A stretch of 64,000 nucleotides of DNA from Siderastrea radians. Its lineage: Eukaryota; Cnidaria; Anthozoa; Scleractinia; Rhizangiidae. A program made the position numbers and the translations under genes. Positions within the stretch are counted from its first letter, which is position 1, and every line of letters begins with the position of its first letter. Under the pieces are notes generated by a model. It was not told the origin of the DNA. It saw nothing but the letters and a program-made list of their open reading frames with translations, and did not search any database. This document shows positions 14,253-26,200 of the stretch, piece by piece. The stretch lies in contig OZ024889.1 of assembly GCA_964017195.1 (NCBI GenBank), forward strand, positions 60,101,858 to 60,165,857, in the 5' to 3' direction.

Positions 14253-17200
14253 TCAAAGGAATGTATCCCAGACTCCTTCGGTGAACCACGCTTCTTCGAG
14301 TTGTTCCCGGATGTAAGAAGCCCGTAGCCTCTCCTCCAATGTCTCCTTGAAACACAGGTTCATGATTTCATGTAGCTGGAGGAAAAAAAAAATAAGCAAA
14401 ACGAAACTTCTTTATCAATTCGCAGTACCATGAGGCCGAATAGTACTACACTGGTGCTTAGGAGTAGTCAGAATTATCAAGGCCTCGATTTGTGTTTTCG
14501 TCCTTACACTTTAAACTTTGTAGGCAGTCATAATGCACGTTACCGTTGCCAGATTTCAAATCGTCATTTCATACTTGATGCCTAAAGGGTAAAACACCAC
14601 GATCATGAAGCAAATGTCTTCAAAATCCATTGAGTATTTCTTCCCCTCCACAAACGGACTCGCTTAACGGCAAATATTCGCCTAAAGGCTTTAAATGATA
14701 TAAAACAAACCCAATTTCAAAATGACATCTTCTAGCAATCGCAGTTCTGATTCTGATATCACTAGTTAGTACCATCCCAGTACGTAATTAATGGAAAACA
14801 TTTTCCTATATATTTCCTTGTAAACGTTTTAAAGAGTAATTAAAGTAATTGGAACTGAGGAAATTGACAGTTTAAGAAGCGGGTGCTTTTGTTTATAATT
14901 AAATTCTACAATTTTCAGTCGTGTTTCAATTCAACGTTCTTACCACAAAATGACAAATTATGGAATCGTTCTTTACCCGTCTTAGAATTGATTTTCCTCG
15001 GTTTTGCTCCTAACATTATAGATTTTAAAACCTTTAAAGTAAGGGCGAAACAAACAGGGAAATTAATCACAGGGACTTGCAGGAGTAAGCTTGTCCCTGC
15101 AACAAGTCGCCCACACGGCTAGTCGCATGGAAGAGTTCCCCTGTGGTGTTTGAAAATAGGGAGCTCACGCAAACACGACGGCAACGCGAAGAAAAACGTC
15201 GCTTTAAAATGACTTCAAAATCTTTTAAGCTTCTTCGCGCTTTCTCCGACTCGTTTAATCTGTCTATTGTAGCCGGACTATCTGGGAGCTGAATTTGTAG
15301 GGACGGCGTTACAGTTCAGGGAGACAAACGAAAATTCACCTTCGTATGTTCACGTTCTACACAAAACTTTGAATTTTGCCATTTCACGCTGTAGTTGAGT
15401 ACAGAACGGCAAAGAAGTGTACCAAAAAGTATAACGCACGTGCAGAGTCATTGTTTTGCAAATTAAAGCTTTTGTTTTGTGACGTTCTTGTTAGACGTCG
15501 CCGTCGTGTTTGCGTAAGCTTCCTATTGTGCGATGGCTGACGGGGACCAAATGTTTGGTCCCCGAGTCCAGATAATTTCTTAAAAATGTGTGGTTATTCA
15601 AATGGGGTGCATGGGTATGAGGTACTCTAGTCGCAGAGACTGGTTTTCTCGTGAGTTCCGACCTGACAAGGACTTCAAGCTCTGCAAAGCCCCCTGTGAA
15701 TCAGCCAGTGAGAATAGAGATAGGAGATAAAATGCATGATGACTTATAGTGAGTACGTTGCATACGCAGCGGGTAGTAAACACAGCGCATTTCAATTTGA
15801 TAGGAACTAAGTTGCTACCAGGTGAATTGACCAACGTAAAGAGATTTTGAAAGCTAGTATATCGAGAGTTAGTCCTTCCTCAGATTAATATTTAACAATT
15901 ATTCTACGAGGGCGCGCTGGATATCGAATGATTTGATATCCAGCAAGCCCGAGTAGAATAATTGTTTTATTAAAAACTTAATTACTATTTAAAAAAAGAA
16001 AGAGAAAAATGAGAAAAGAGATAAAAAGGGAACTAGAATCGATCACATGACTGAACGAAAAAGGCGCCAAAACCTTGCGAAGTGTTGCAGCGTTTCATTG
16101 AAAAGCTGAATGAATCAATGAAAACTGCTCTAAGTGAACAAAATAGCACACGTCTTGGAAAAAAATCTTCTAATTATTGCCTCTGAAATATGGTACGTTT
16201 GTTTTTTTCCTGAAACATTGTTGTAATCATCGTTCAAAGCGGATTGAAGCTGTACAATTTCACCATATAGCTGCAGGAGTTGAAACTGAACAAGTTTGTA
16301 ATCTGTTTGCACAACGGAACCATCATGTGCGTGTTTGATCGAACTGAAGACAGAAGAAATTTGAACTTGAAGAGGAAATTTCTATGTAGCTCAGAAGCAA
16401 GCTTACTGTAGTGAGTAACATTAGAATTCACCATCATAGTTTGTTAAACGCAAAGCGCAAAATGCAGTTGTTCTCGGTTTAGAGGTTGCGGACAGAATGG
16501 TAAAAACAACATTCAAGCAACTGGGAAAGCGATTCAACTCCGTTTACATGGCATCCGTTTTCTATCTGAGTATTTGGACCTGTTGGAACAAAGAGCTACA
16601 ATGAGTGCAGGTAAACCAGTGTCAATTTTGCGTGTTAAAGCCGAAAAACAATCTCGCTCTTCCTTCCTTCTTGGTAGTTTGCAGCTGTATTTTTTGGTAC
16701 TTGTTTAGACTGCTTCATGATTTTCGCACCGACTCGCCATGAATGTGTGATAGTTTTTATTAAATGCTCCTGCCCCATTTCACTGTGTTTTATTTTATGT
16801 CTTGTCTTGATATTTTGAAGTGGAAATCCTTCCTGATAAAACCTACTGTTTATTCAATTTCAATGATCAACGTGATGATCGATGAAAGAAATCATATTGT
16901 AAACACAACGCTTAATGCTTAAATTTTTATTTCTGCACAGTTTCTTCAATCAATTTTGACTTGTGTTAGACGACGCTGTTGGTGATGCTTGTTGGTGACG
17001 CTGTTAGAATTTCTGCTTAATTTAAATTCGCTGCCAAGTGATTTTTCTCGTCCATTTTTCTCGCCGGGTTGCTCGCGAGGAAAAAACTTTTAGCTCACTT
17101 TGTTATTGAGTGTTCATTGACCATATTTGGTCGCAGCAGGTATATGAGCTGATAGCCTAGCTCCGTTGAGCCAATCAAAACGCTAGAAATCCAATATACC

Positions 17201-20200
17201 TAGTCCAGTTTTTAATAAATACATTTAGCCAAGCCTAAAAGCGGAACTCCATATCTACCTGGTTACCATCGGCCGCCTATAAATTCTTCAGAATTTCTTG
17301 TTTACTGTTATTAACCTAGGTACTTGACCTCGTTAATTACTGTATAGTTTTATTACGCGTATCATTTTAGTATAAACTTAGAGTTATAATTCCGTTTCGT
17401 GATTCAAGCAAATCTAGTTTATCTATCTGTGCTTTCGCTTTAAGTTCGCTAGGCAAATTCATACAATCGTTTATCGGCATTTTTCATTTGTTTTGATTGC
17501 TCTTATTTTACTTGTCGCTTTGTGTTTTGTAATTGAAGACGCGTGTTCGCTAAGTTCGAAACTACCAGAAATTCTCTTTTGGTTTTGTTTACAGATTATT
17601 GCGTAGTATTGCAGACGTTTTGTCGTAAATTCAATCTGTTAATTGTAAATAACTTTGATTCTGTTTTACAACTGTCAATTAGAAAGCTATGTTCTTTTTA
17701 ATTCTGTTTGGTAAAACGGATTCGCTTCATGCGTTTTAGAACACAAAGGTCATCATGGTCATACTTTAGGTCAGAATTATTTGTTCGCAAATCAGAACTT
17801 TTCTGCTCGACTTATAAGCTTGGTTTTGCTCTTACCTTACATCCTTGATTGTAGAATCCTGTTTTTCATCATGTTATGGCCGTTGGATACCATTTTACTG
17901 TAAAATTATCCATTGTTTTCACGAGTTATTTTGTCTCTACTCTAGTCGTTTGTGCAACACGCGTCAAGAGACTTACGCAATTCCTCGCACACCATTGGCC
18001 AGAAGCTGGGCGAAAATTACCTCATGTAAGAATGTCATGAAATGCAAGGTACGGACGTGCAGCGCACGCGCCCGCGAGCCATTCCGCTTGCCATGACCAT
18101 AAGAAAAACCAGCATGCCTCTTAGTATGAGTATGGGGCTCCACTCAGCGGCCTTCGGCCGCCTGGAGTCCTTTCGACCCTTATACGTCAAAAAAGGGTAT
18201 TTTGACGAAACGCCTTCCCTTTCAGTCACCACTGAAAATGATCAGAACAAATTGGATCTTTACCTGGGTGTATTCACTAGAACCATTGCAGTGTCCTAAC
18301 AAGGTAGCCAGCAATTGTCCGAATTGCTCAATATCGTTGCCACAGGTACCCTGCTCATCAACCGTCCAGTTAGTGAAGGCTCCAGGTTCATTCATCTTGG
18401 ACACTTGGGAAAAGCCACCTAACACTGCTCTTATCGGGGGAAGCTAAAGGAAAAACAAAACATCAGTTGCAGTAAGAGTAGCATGGACGAAAGGTGTATT
18501 TTGTGCGAGCGAGCGTTAAATATATCTCTTTGGTAAATTTAAGCTGCCCTCTTGGAGTAGGGAAACAGACGTAGAGTTGGAACGAGTCAAAGCGGGGAAT
18601 CAAGGGAGAAGCCTAAATCCCCCTACCTCTCTCAAACCGAGATGGTGCCTTCAACAAACAAGTATTTTGTTGTAGCTTTCAGGTTAAAGTTTTGTTTTCT
18701 GCATATTTTCTTATTCTCCCGTTTTTCTTGGTAGTATAATTTAAGCTGTCTTCTTCATAACATGTCGTAAAAAAGTGTTACATCACGCTGTTATATTTTA
18801 ACTCTCATAAAAAGGAAAAAATGACAACATGATTTTGGACTTTAAATGACGCCGTCTTGGTTGAAACAGATTTTTGCAAACAGCAACAGTAACCTGTGCT
18901 ACAGTGACGAAGACCTCCTAATTGAGAACTTGACTTGGAGATCTAACACTAAGGTATGTAACGTAACGTCACTGTATTGACGGCTTTTAGGAATGTGTAT
19001 CATAAGTGGAGGTTTTGTATATTAACGTAAAACTAAATACCATGGTGTCTATGCTTTTTACATGGGCTAACTATGCGTTTTTAAACTGGACTAACTGGGT
19101 TAAACAAGCGTTTTTTCCTTCATGCGTGTTTCTTTCACCGGTTATGGTTTCTCGGCGGAAGCCTCGTCCACTGTTGGACGTCCTTTTTCCTCAAAACGCC
19201 CGAAGGGAAAAAATTGCTAGGGCTGCCAGCGAAACTTGCTCCTAAACTACACCAGAGTGTCGTTCTCTCATCGTAACCTAAGAACAGTAACGGGATGAAT
19301 CTAGCACAAACAAACTGGTTAACTTACTCTGGCGCATTGACCAATCAAAATGTTTTTTGCTGTAATGTTGTTGTGAAGCATTTCAAGATCCTCCAGTCGC
19401 TCTATGGCACTGATGACGTCAATTGCTATGGCGCAAACTGCATCAAAGTTGAGGACGGTTCCTTTGTCACAAAGGAACTCTGCCAATGTGGAACTTGACA
19501 CAAATTCATAGCAAATTAGCCTTGAAAAAAATAATAAATAACTTGAACATAAAAGATCAGAGCAATTAACCGAAGACTGTCGAAGATACCTATGCAACGA
19601 TTAAAACAGAATGTACAACCGAAGGAACTGAAATTAGTAAAATATAATAACTTACAGACTGGTGGAACACAAAGCAGTGATCTTCTTTTTACCATGCTCA
19701 ATACTCTTGTCACGCGCTAAAAAAGAACAACAGAGTAAAACTCAACTCCGGCAATGACTTTTTCAAGATTTTTGACTTGAAGATCCCGAGAAGCCGACTA
19801 GGCGTAGGGATGATATGTATAAAGAGTTATTTAGATCGAGGCAGTAATACTGTTAGACTAGTAGCTTCTCTTTCTGATGAGGTGATGGGAATAGAAATGG
19901 GAAGGGAAGGGTACAAAGAAAGCCTTTGTTTACACTCCCCCTTCTTACACTGTTGTGGAATTGGGCTAAAAAACATTGCATTACATACTGAAATGACGTT
20001 TCCCGTTATAATTCGATAACCATTCAATTTGAAAGTAAACTGCAATGTAAATACGTTTTACCTACAGGAGGGCAATTAAATGGCAAAACAGAACATGGTG
20101 GGTCTCTTGCCTTTGGAGTGCCAGCGGTATCGAAGTAGATTGACACGCGGTTCACCACTACAATGCAGGCCCTGCACTATATCCACTTCCCGCTTCCAGT

Positions 20201-20282
20201 CCTCTTTGAATTCTTTTGCAAAGTACTTAAGTACCACCATACTGAGTGTATTTTCCTCTTCGCACCAGGCGAGAGCATAACC
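14253..20282 (-). CDS. Protein-kinase-like domain exons (catalytically dead, tyrosine-kinase-like)
   Basis: Five phase-matched exons: 20156-20282 (0/1), 19656-19716 (1/2), 19328-19520 (2/0), 18264-18443 (0/0), 14253-14375 (0/stop). Kinase landmarks in order: SMVVLK (beta3 Lys kept), WKREVDIVQ (alphaC Glu kept), ICYEFVSSSTLAEFL (beta5/hinge), then HNNITAKN where HRDxxxxN is expected (catalytic Asp replaced by Asn; the later Asn kept). AVLGGFS stands in the DFG position, so the metal-binding Asp is lost. NDIEQFGQLLATLLG matches the alphaF SDVWSFG segment, and LHEIMNLCFKE with IREQLEEAW matches the C-terminal helices. No glycine-rich loop is visible. I infer a pseudokinase used as scaffold or allosteric part. 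The last residues are WDTFL, then TGA. The donor chosen for 20156 (G|GTGAAC) is the weakest; read-through past it meets TAA near 20079. Confidence 0.75.
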
Positions 20283-23200
20283 CTAAAAACAAGTAAACAA
20301 CAGTTACACAATTTAATGTTTCATATCCGAACGTTTAAAGTTTTTTATTATTGCACTGTTGCGCCATTTTACCATATCAGGTCAAGAGAAAACGCAAAAT
20401 ATGTCACGGTATTACACATTGCTCGACTCGCAAAATACGCAACTCGCAAAATATCCGCGCCTATTATATGTTAAACCATCGAATAAGATGTATAAAATCC
20501 ACAAAAAAATTATTTCACAGTTCATTGTTCTTCGTCAGCTACAAAGTTATGCTAATAGAATGCTGACAACGCGAAAATACAGGACAATGTAATTCAAAAT
20601 GACATTTTTAAATGAACAAGTGGGTACAGTCAGGCCGTATAGTCGGAAAATAAGTACGGGGAAATAATCATTTTCCACTAAACTTCCGACTTGGTGGCTT
20701 TTCGAAAATTACACATGGCCTATACTGCACTTTAAACAACTTTTTTGGGCCTTCGGAAAAAAAAAAGAATGAGTATTACAATTTTACAAAAGCTCAAGGC
20801 AACCTTTCATCAAAGAAAATTCTAGGTTTCGTCACAATAAACCCAAACATCCGGAAGGCGTTCCGAACAGACGTACCGGGGAAAAGAAGCGTTGAGTGCA
20901 TTTGTTTCGTCTTTACTTTCCTACAATCATTTTTTAAGTTTAAATTTTGAAAAGTTTCGCTCACTTACTGTTGAGCGTTTCTCTGCAATGTCATCTTGTA
21001 GGATGTCCACTTCTTCTATCAGCCTCAATTTAGTGTGCACGTGCACTTGTTTACAGTCCCGTTCCTTTCCTGGTTCCTGTGTTTCCGCTGACCTCGCTGA
21101 AGGGAGAGGACTGGAACCAGCGATGACGTTGGTCACTAACGTGAGGTCTTCAGATGTTTTCAACCAATCAACTGACTGTTTTCGACCTGGTATTAAATTG
21201 AATTAAGCGAATTTACAGTACGCCGAGAAAGTATATTTCTATTTGCAAAGGGTACAACTAGAAATCCTGCTTTTTGGAGCGGCAGCCTGAGAAAGTGGGA
21301 CTGAGGTGCCGTGTACCACAACCACCAAAACTTTACGGACTACTGAAACTGCACAAACCTAACATACCCATGCGACCCATAGTCTCATTCTGTGGGTCCC
21401 CGACTTACCAACTGTCCAAATACTTGACTACCGTACTGAAACCTTTGACCGACGAATCACGACACAAACTACAGTCGACTGAGAACTTTATCAAGACAGT
21501 ACAAGTACCTGACGACTACAAACTAGTGACTTTTGATGTGAAATCACTGTTCACCAGCATTCCACTTCAACTAGCTCTAGACTGTACTGAGACCGCCATC
21601 AACAACTCTATTATTGAACTACCGCTACCTACAGACGACTTAATGGACTTACTGAACCTTTGTCTTACTTCTACGTATTTTCAGTACAACGGCAAGCACT
21701 ACAAACAGTTGCACGGAACAGCTATGAGCTCACCAGTTTCCGTTGTTGTTGCAGAAATCGTTATGTAAAACATCGAGAAACGAGCCCTCGCAACTTACAA
21801 ACGAACACTACCACTCTTGCTACGTTACGTTGACGATACCTTTACAGCTGTACACAAAGACGAAATCGACGATTTTCACGAACACCTCAACGGACGAAAC
21901 ACCGACATACAGTTTACTAAGGAGATCGAGGAAAATGGTAAAATACCTTTTCTAGACTGCTTAGTTGCCCGCGACAATAACGAACTACGGACGACAATTT
22001 ACAGAAAACCGACACATACCGACAGACTACTCGACCATTCATCTTACAACCCAACTTCTCACAAAGCTACGACTATACGGACCCTGACAAGACGCGCGCA
22101 ACTAGTTTGTGACTCACCCGACAGCCTAACGGACGAAATCAAGTACTTAGACAACGTTTTCAACAAGAACAACTACAACCGAGACTTTATTAGACACAAC
22201 ACTTACAGAAACTCCGAACCAAACGCTACGAACACTAACGCGACACCTGTCGCCACTGCAACCATACCATACATCAAAGGGACTTCTGAAACTATCGCAC
22301 GAATCCTACAACCCTACAACATCCGCGTTGCTCACAAACCTATCACTACTTTACGACAGCTACTGACGAAAGTTAAAGACAAAGACGAACCGAGCGACAG
22401 ACGGGGAGCAGTTTATAAAATCAAATGCTGCGACTGCCAGGCCACTTATACTGGTGAGACCGGCAGAAATTTGAACGTCCGTCTGACTGAACACAAACGA
22501 GCAACTAGAAATGGTGATATCAACAATCACATTGCTGAGCACCATTTAAAAACAAACCACAGAATCGACTGGGACTCTGCTGAATGTGTTACCTACAGTA
22601 CGGACTACTATCAACGAATCACTCTGGAAAGCTGGTTTACTAACTTAGAACAAACACCACTGAACCGTTGCCAACAGCTACCTGCACCTTACAAACGACT
22701 GATTGCCGACAATAACAAGACAGACAAACAATAGACAAACCGACTTATTTGACTAACAATAGACCAACGGACACTTGACTAACAAAAGACGGATCGAAAC
22801 GCACTAATCACGTTTAACAGTCTTCACAGCCAATAACATCACGGCTTAACTGACGACCAATAACATCACGAGATCGTCGACCAATCAGAACAACGACCAG
22901 AGACTTATAACATCTACTGACGATTCACAGTTCACTTGACTCTGATGACGACTTCCGCTCAGGTTGTCGAAACGTCAGTCAATGTCACCTCAAACAGTCC
23001 TTCTCAGGACTACACTCACCCGGACGATCACAATTTACCGATTTATGATTTCATACTTTACTTGCGTCATTACTCGCGCGATTGAATTTCTGGAGTCACA
23101 GAATTCTCGATTCCAGAGCTCCCCCTTTTGTTTTTGCGCCATTTGCCAGACAAACAATAGACAAACGACAAACAATAGACAAACAATAGACAAACAATAG

Positions 23201-26200
23201 ACAAACCGACTTATTTGACTAACAATAGACCAACAGACATTTGACTAACACAAGACAGATCGAAACGCACTAATCACGTTTAACAGTCTTCACAGCCAAT
23301 AACATCACGGCTTAACTGACGACCAATAACATCACGAGATCGTCGACCAATCAGAACAACGACCAGAGACTTATAACATCTACTGACGATTCACAGTTCA
23401 CTTGACTCTGATGATGACTTCCGCTCAGGTTGTCGAAACGTCAGTCAATGTCACCTCAAACAGTCCTTCTCAGGACTACACTCACCCGGACGATCACAAT
23501 TTACCGATTTATGATTTCATACTTTACTTGCGTCATTACTAGCGCGATTGAATTTCTGGAGTCACAGAATTCTCGATTCTAGAGCTCCCCCCCTTTTTTT
23601 TTTGCGCCATTTGCCTTTAAGAGGCCGAGGGTTCTAGGGAGAAAGTGAAGTCATAAGTGTTCCCGCTGGTTCCACCTACCTGGCATTCGAGTGTGCAGTG
23701 ACTTGAGGACCAAATCAGTTATGTTTTTCCGCTTCCGGTTTAAGCTGCGTTTAGTTCTCTCGGTGGAAAACGTGTATAGAATCGGGTTGAGAGAAGAGTT
23801 AAGCGGAAGGACAAACACTGCTATCCACACATAGGCGATCTTGCTGGGATCGTAAAAATTCTCTGTCAGGGATAGGATGTTGATGATAATAATTGGCATC
23901 CAGCAACAAAAGTCTGTCATCACAATGAATACAAGTCGCTTGGCCATGGCGGACTCTTTGTTCAGGTTCGTTGATCGCGCCGCGCGGGAGACGCGCTTGA
24001 CTGTCCAGAACATGGATACGTACGCAACTAGGATGAACACGAAAGAAATGGAGTTTAACCCGATGAAAAAGGCAGCTGAATATTCCCAACCAGCTGGTCT
24101 TCCTGCGGACAATTGCAGCGGAAGGCAGACGGCAGAGCGGCTGTAGAAACCGAAATTGCCGCTCTCGTCGTAGAAGTAATTTATTCCAGTGATTGGAATG
24201 AAGGATGTCACAGCACCAAATACCCAAATTCCTAAGCAGCTGAATACGGCAGCTCTGTATGTGAGGCGTTTGAATCGAAAAGGAAAGACGATGCAAATGA
24301 GTCTGTCAAGTGTGATCATGGTTAGAATCAGCACTGATACCTCAGAGGAAAGCATGGAAAGAGCGCCAGTGATTTGACAGCCAAGACCGGATCTCCACTT
24401 GATATCATGCTTAAAATACTCTCCCTGCCATCTCAAGTCCATAATGGCAATTGTTAGCAGATAAATGCCCATTAACAGATCAGCGAATGCTAGATTTGTC
24501 AGGAGGAAGGAGTGAATTTTGTTTTCTTCTCTGTCAATTAAACGCCATATTATGACGAGAAGGTTACCAAAGAAGGCGATGATTCCAAGAATCCAAATGC
24601 AGATCTGAAGCGTGTTATTCTTCATGAGGTCATCGCAGCTGGAGAATTCATCAACTGGGGAGTCACATTTTACTGCATCGATTGATTTTTCAGCGTAGCA
24701 GCACAGAATAAAGCGGTCGAGTTTGCTGTGTAAGGAATGGGAGAAGTCTCAAGATCGATGTTGTAGTTCAATTTTATTTTCTTTTGTTTTATATTCATTA
24801 TCATATATTAACATAAAAAAGAACAAAGGGAAATAAAAATTGAACCAAGGATAAAACTGAACTACAACATCGACAAGAAAATTATTGCAACTGTTTGTCA
24901 TACACATTGCCCATAATTATCCTTGGGAAGTTGTGTTTTGGACTATTCCCTCAACCTTCTTGAATTTTGACATTTTAATCTCCGAAAGGTACGAAAACAG
25001 AAGTTTGACATTTCAAATTTAAAATAAAATATCTTGAGAGATACGTTTTCTTAAACAAAGTATTCTTAATTTTTTTTTCGCGTTTATGAAGCGCAAGCCA
25101 GTCGAGTTTACCTCCCGTGTGCACATAAGACTACGCGTGAAGATCTACGGTTTTAAACGAAGTCGTTTGTCGATTGAACACATAACATTTTTAACAGGAA
25201 AGGGATGTATAAAGGTTTTGAAAATTACTCACAGGTATTTCAAGTTAGTTAGCTCACTGAATGCATCAGGCGGTACTCCTGATAGTTTGTTTTTGTCAAG
25301 GTACCTAAGGATGAAAAGCGTAGTGTGCGTTGTTAAACTTATTACGGCGCGCCAGAACGCAAAAGCCTTAACTGGCCGTTGGTTTAGGTCCAAGAAAGGC
25401 AAGAAAGGAAAAGGAAAGAGAGAAAGATAAAAAAAGGAAACCCTAAAGCGTGTATTTACAACGTACTTGTTGATTGCTCAATTTGTTCACTGCTTACAGG
25501 TCCCCTACACTTTTTTATGAGTAGTTCAGCAAGCAGAAAAACGGGCGTCTCAGCAAGCATGAATATTACTCATATTTTAAAACTCAGTTGAAATATGCAA
25601 TCTAAGCAAAAGTAACCAAACTGAAGAGTTGCCCAAACGGTTCTGTACTTACAGATATTGTAATGACTTCAGGCCTCGAAAGGTGTCCTTTGTAACTGTT
25701 GTCAGCTCGTTGCTGCTGAGATCCCTGACAAAGTGACGAAATATAATCACTTGCGTGGAAGTGTAATGGTTTAGTTAAAGGCAGTATTTCGAGACCAGGG
25801 TTCGGTTTCATAAAACAAATTTCGTGTTTCGTAGAGCATATAGCCAAAGGCCAGTAAAAGACTATAATAATCACAATTAGTATAAATCTACTAGCGTTCT
25901 ATCACTTTTGCTGTTCTCTGATTGGCTACGCTACTCACTATCTATTCTGTTGTAGATAGTGAGGAGAGTGTTTTCCGCGCGCGGTGTGACCTGTTTACAT
26001 CACTTTTCAATAAAACCATGTAGTGTCTGCTGTTAGGTTTTGAACGTCTAGTAGATTTATACTAAAACAATTAGATTATTCGCTCTCGATTTCTATGCAT
26101 GATAGTTGATTCGGCCTTCGGCCTCATCAACTATCACGCGATAGAAATCTCGAGCTCATAATCTAATTGTTAAATAGAACGCGAAAAAATCCTTCACAAC

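Larger units (their letters stand above)
21274..23614 (+). mobile_element. Penelope-like retroelement, 5'-truncated, with 3' tandem pLTR-type repeats
   Basis: The element lies in the 21187-23679 intron, antisense to the receptor. It has an RT followed by a GIY-YIG endonuclease, the hallmark of GIY-YIG Penelope-like elements, then two copies of a 466-bp unit (from 22731 and from 23197 to ~23614). A CAAACAATAGA-type minisatellite (23147-23200) joins the units. The N-terminal part of the ORF and any 5' repeat are absent. Removing the element would leave an intron of only ~150 bp. Confidence 0.88.
22731..23614 (+). repeat. Two tandem ~466-bp pLTR-like units
   Basis: Unit 1 starts at 22731 and unit 2 at 23197. 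They match almost base for base, with a few differences (for example ACGGACAC versus ACAGACAT). Both hold the hammerhead motif and end in a T-rich TTTTTGCGCCATTTGCC. A tandem arrangement at one end is typical of Penelope-like elements. Confidence 0.88.

Noticed and set aside
20080..20155. Extending the first kinase-like exon through NLLRYRWHSKGKRPTMFCFAI
   Set aside because: It looks vaguely like kinase beta4-beta5 but runs into TAA and exits in the wrong phase for the next exon; the G|GTGAAC donor at 20155 restores phase. Uncertainty remains.
23651..24625. The open frame beginning at Met 24625 as a complete intron-less GPCR
   Set aside because: The frame is open upstream through the LGR hinge to an acceptor at 24726 in the same phase as the LRR exons, so the Met is internal. 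The stop at 23651 is kept only as a retained-intron alternative.
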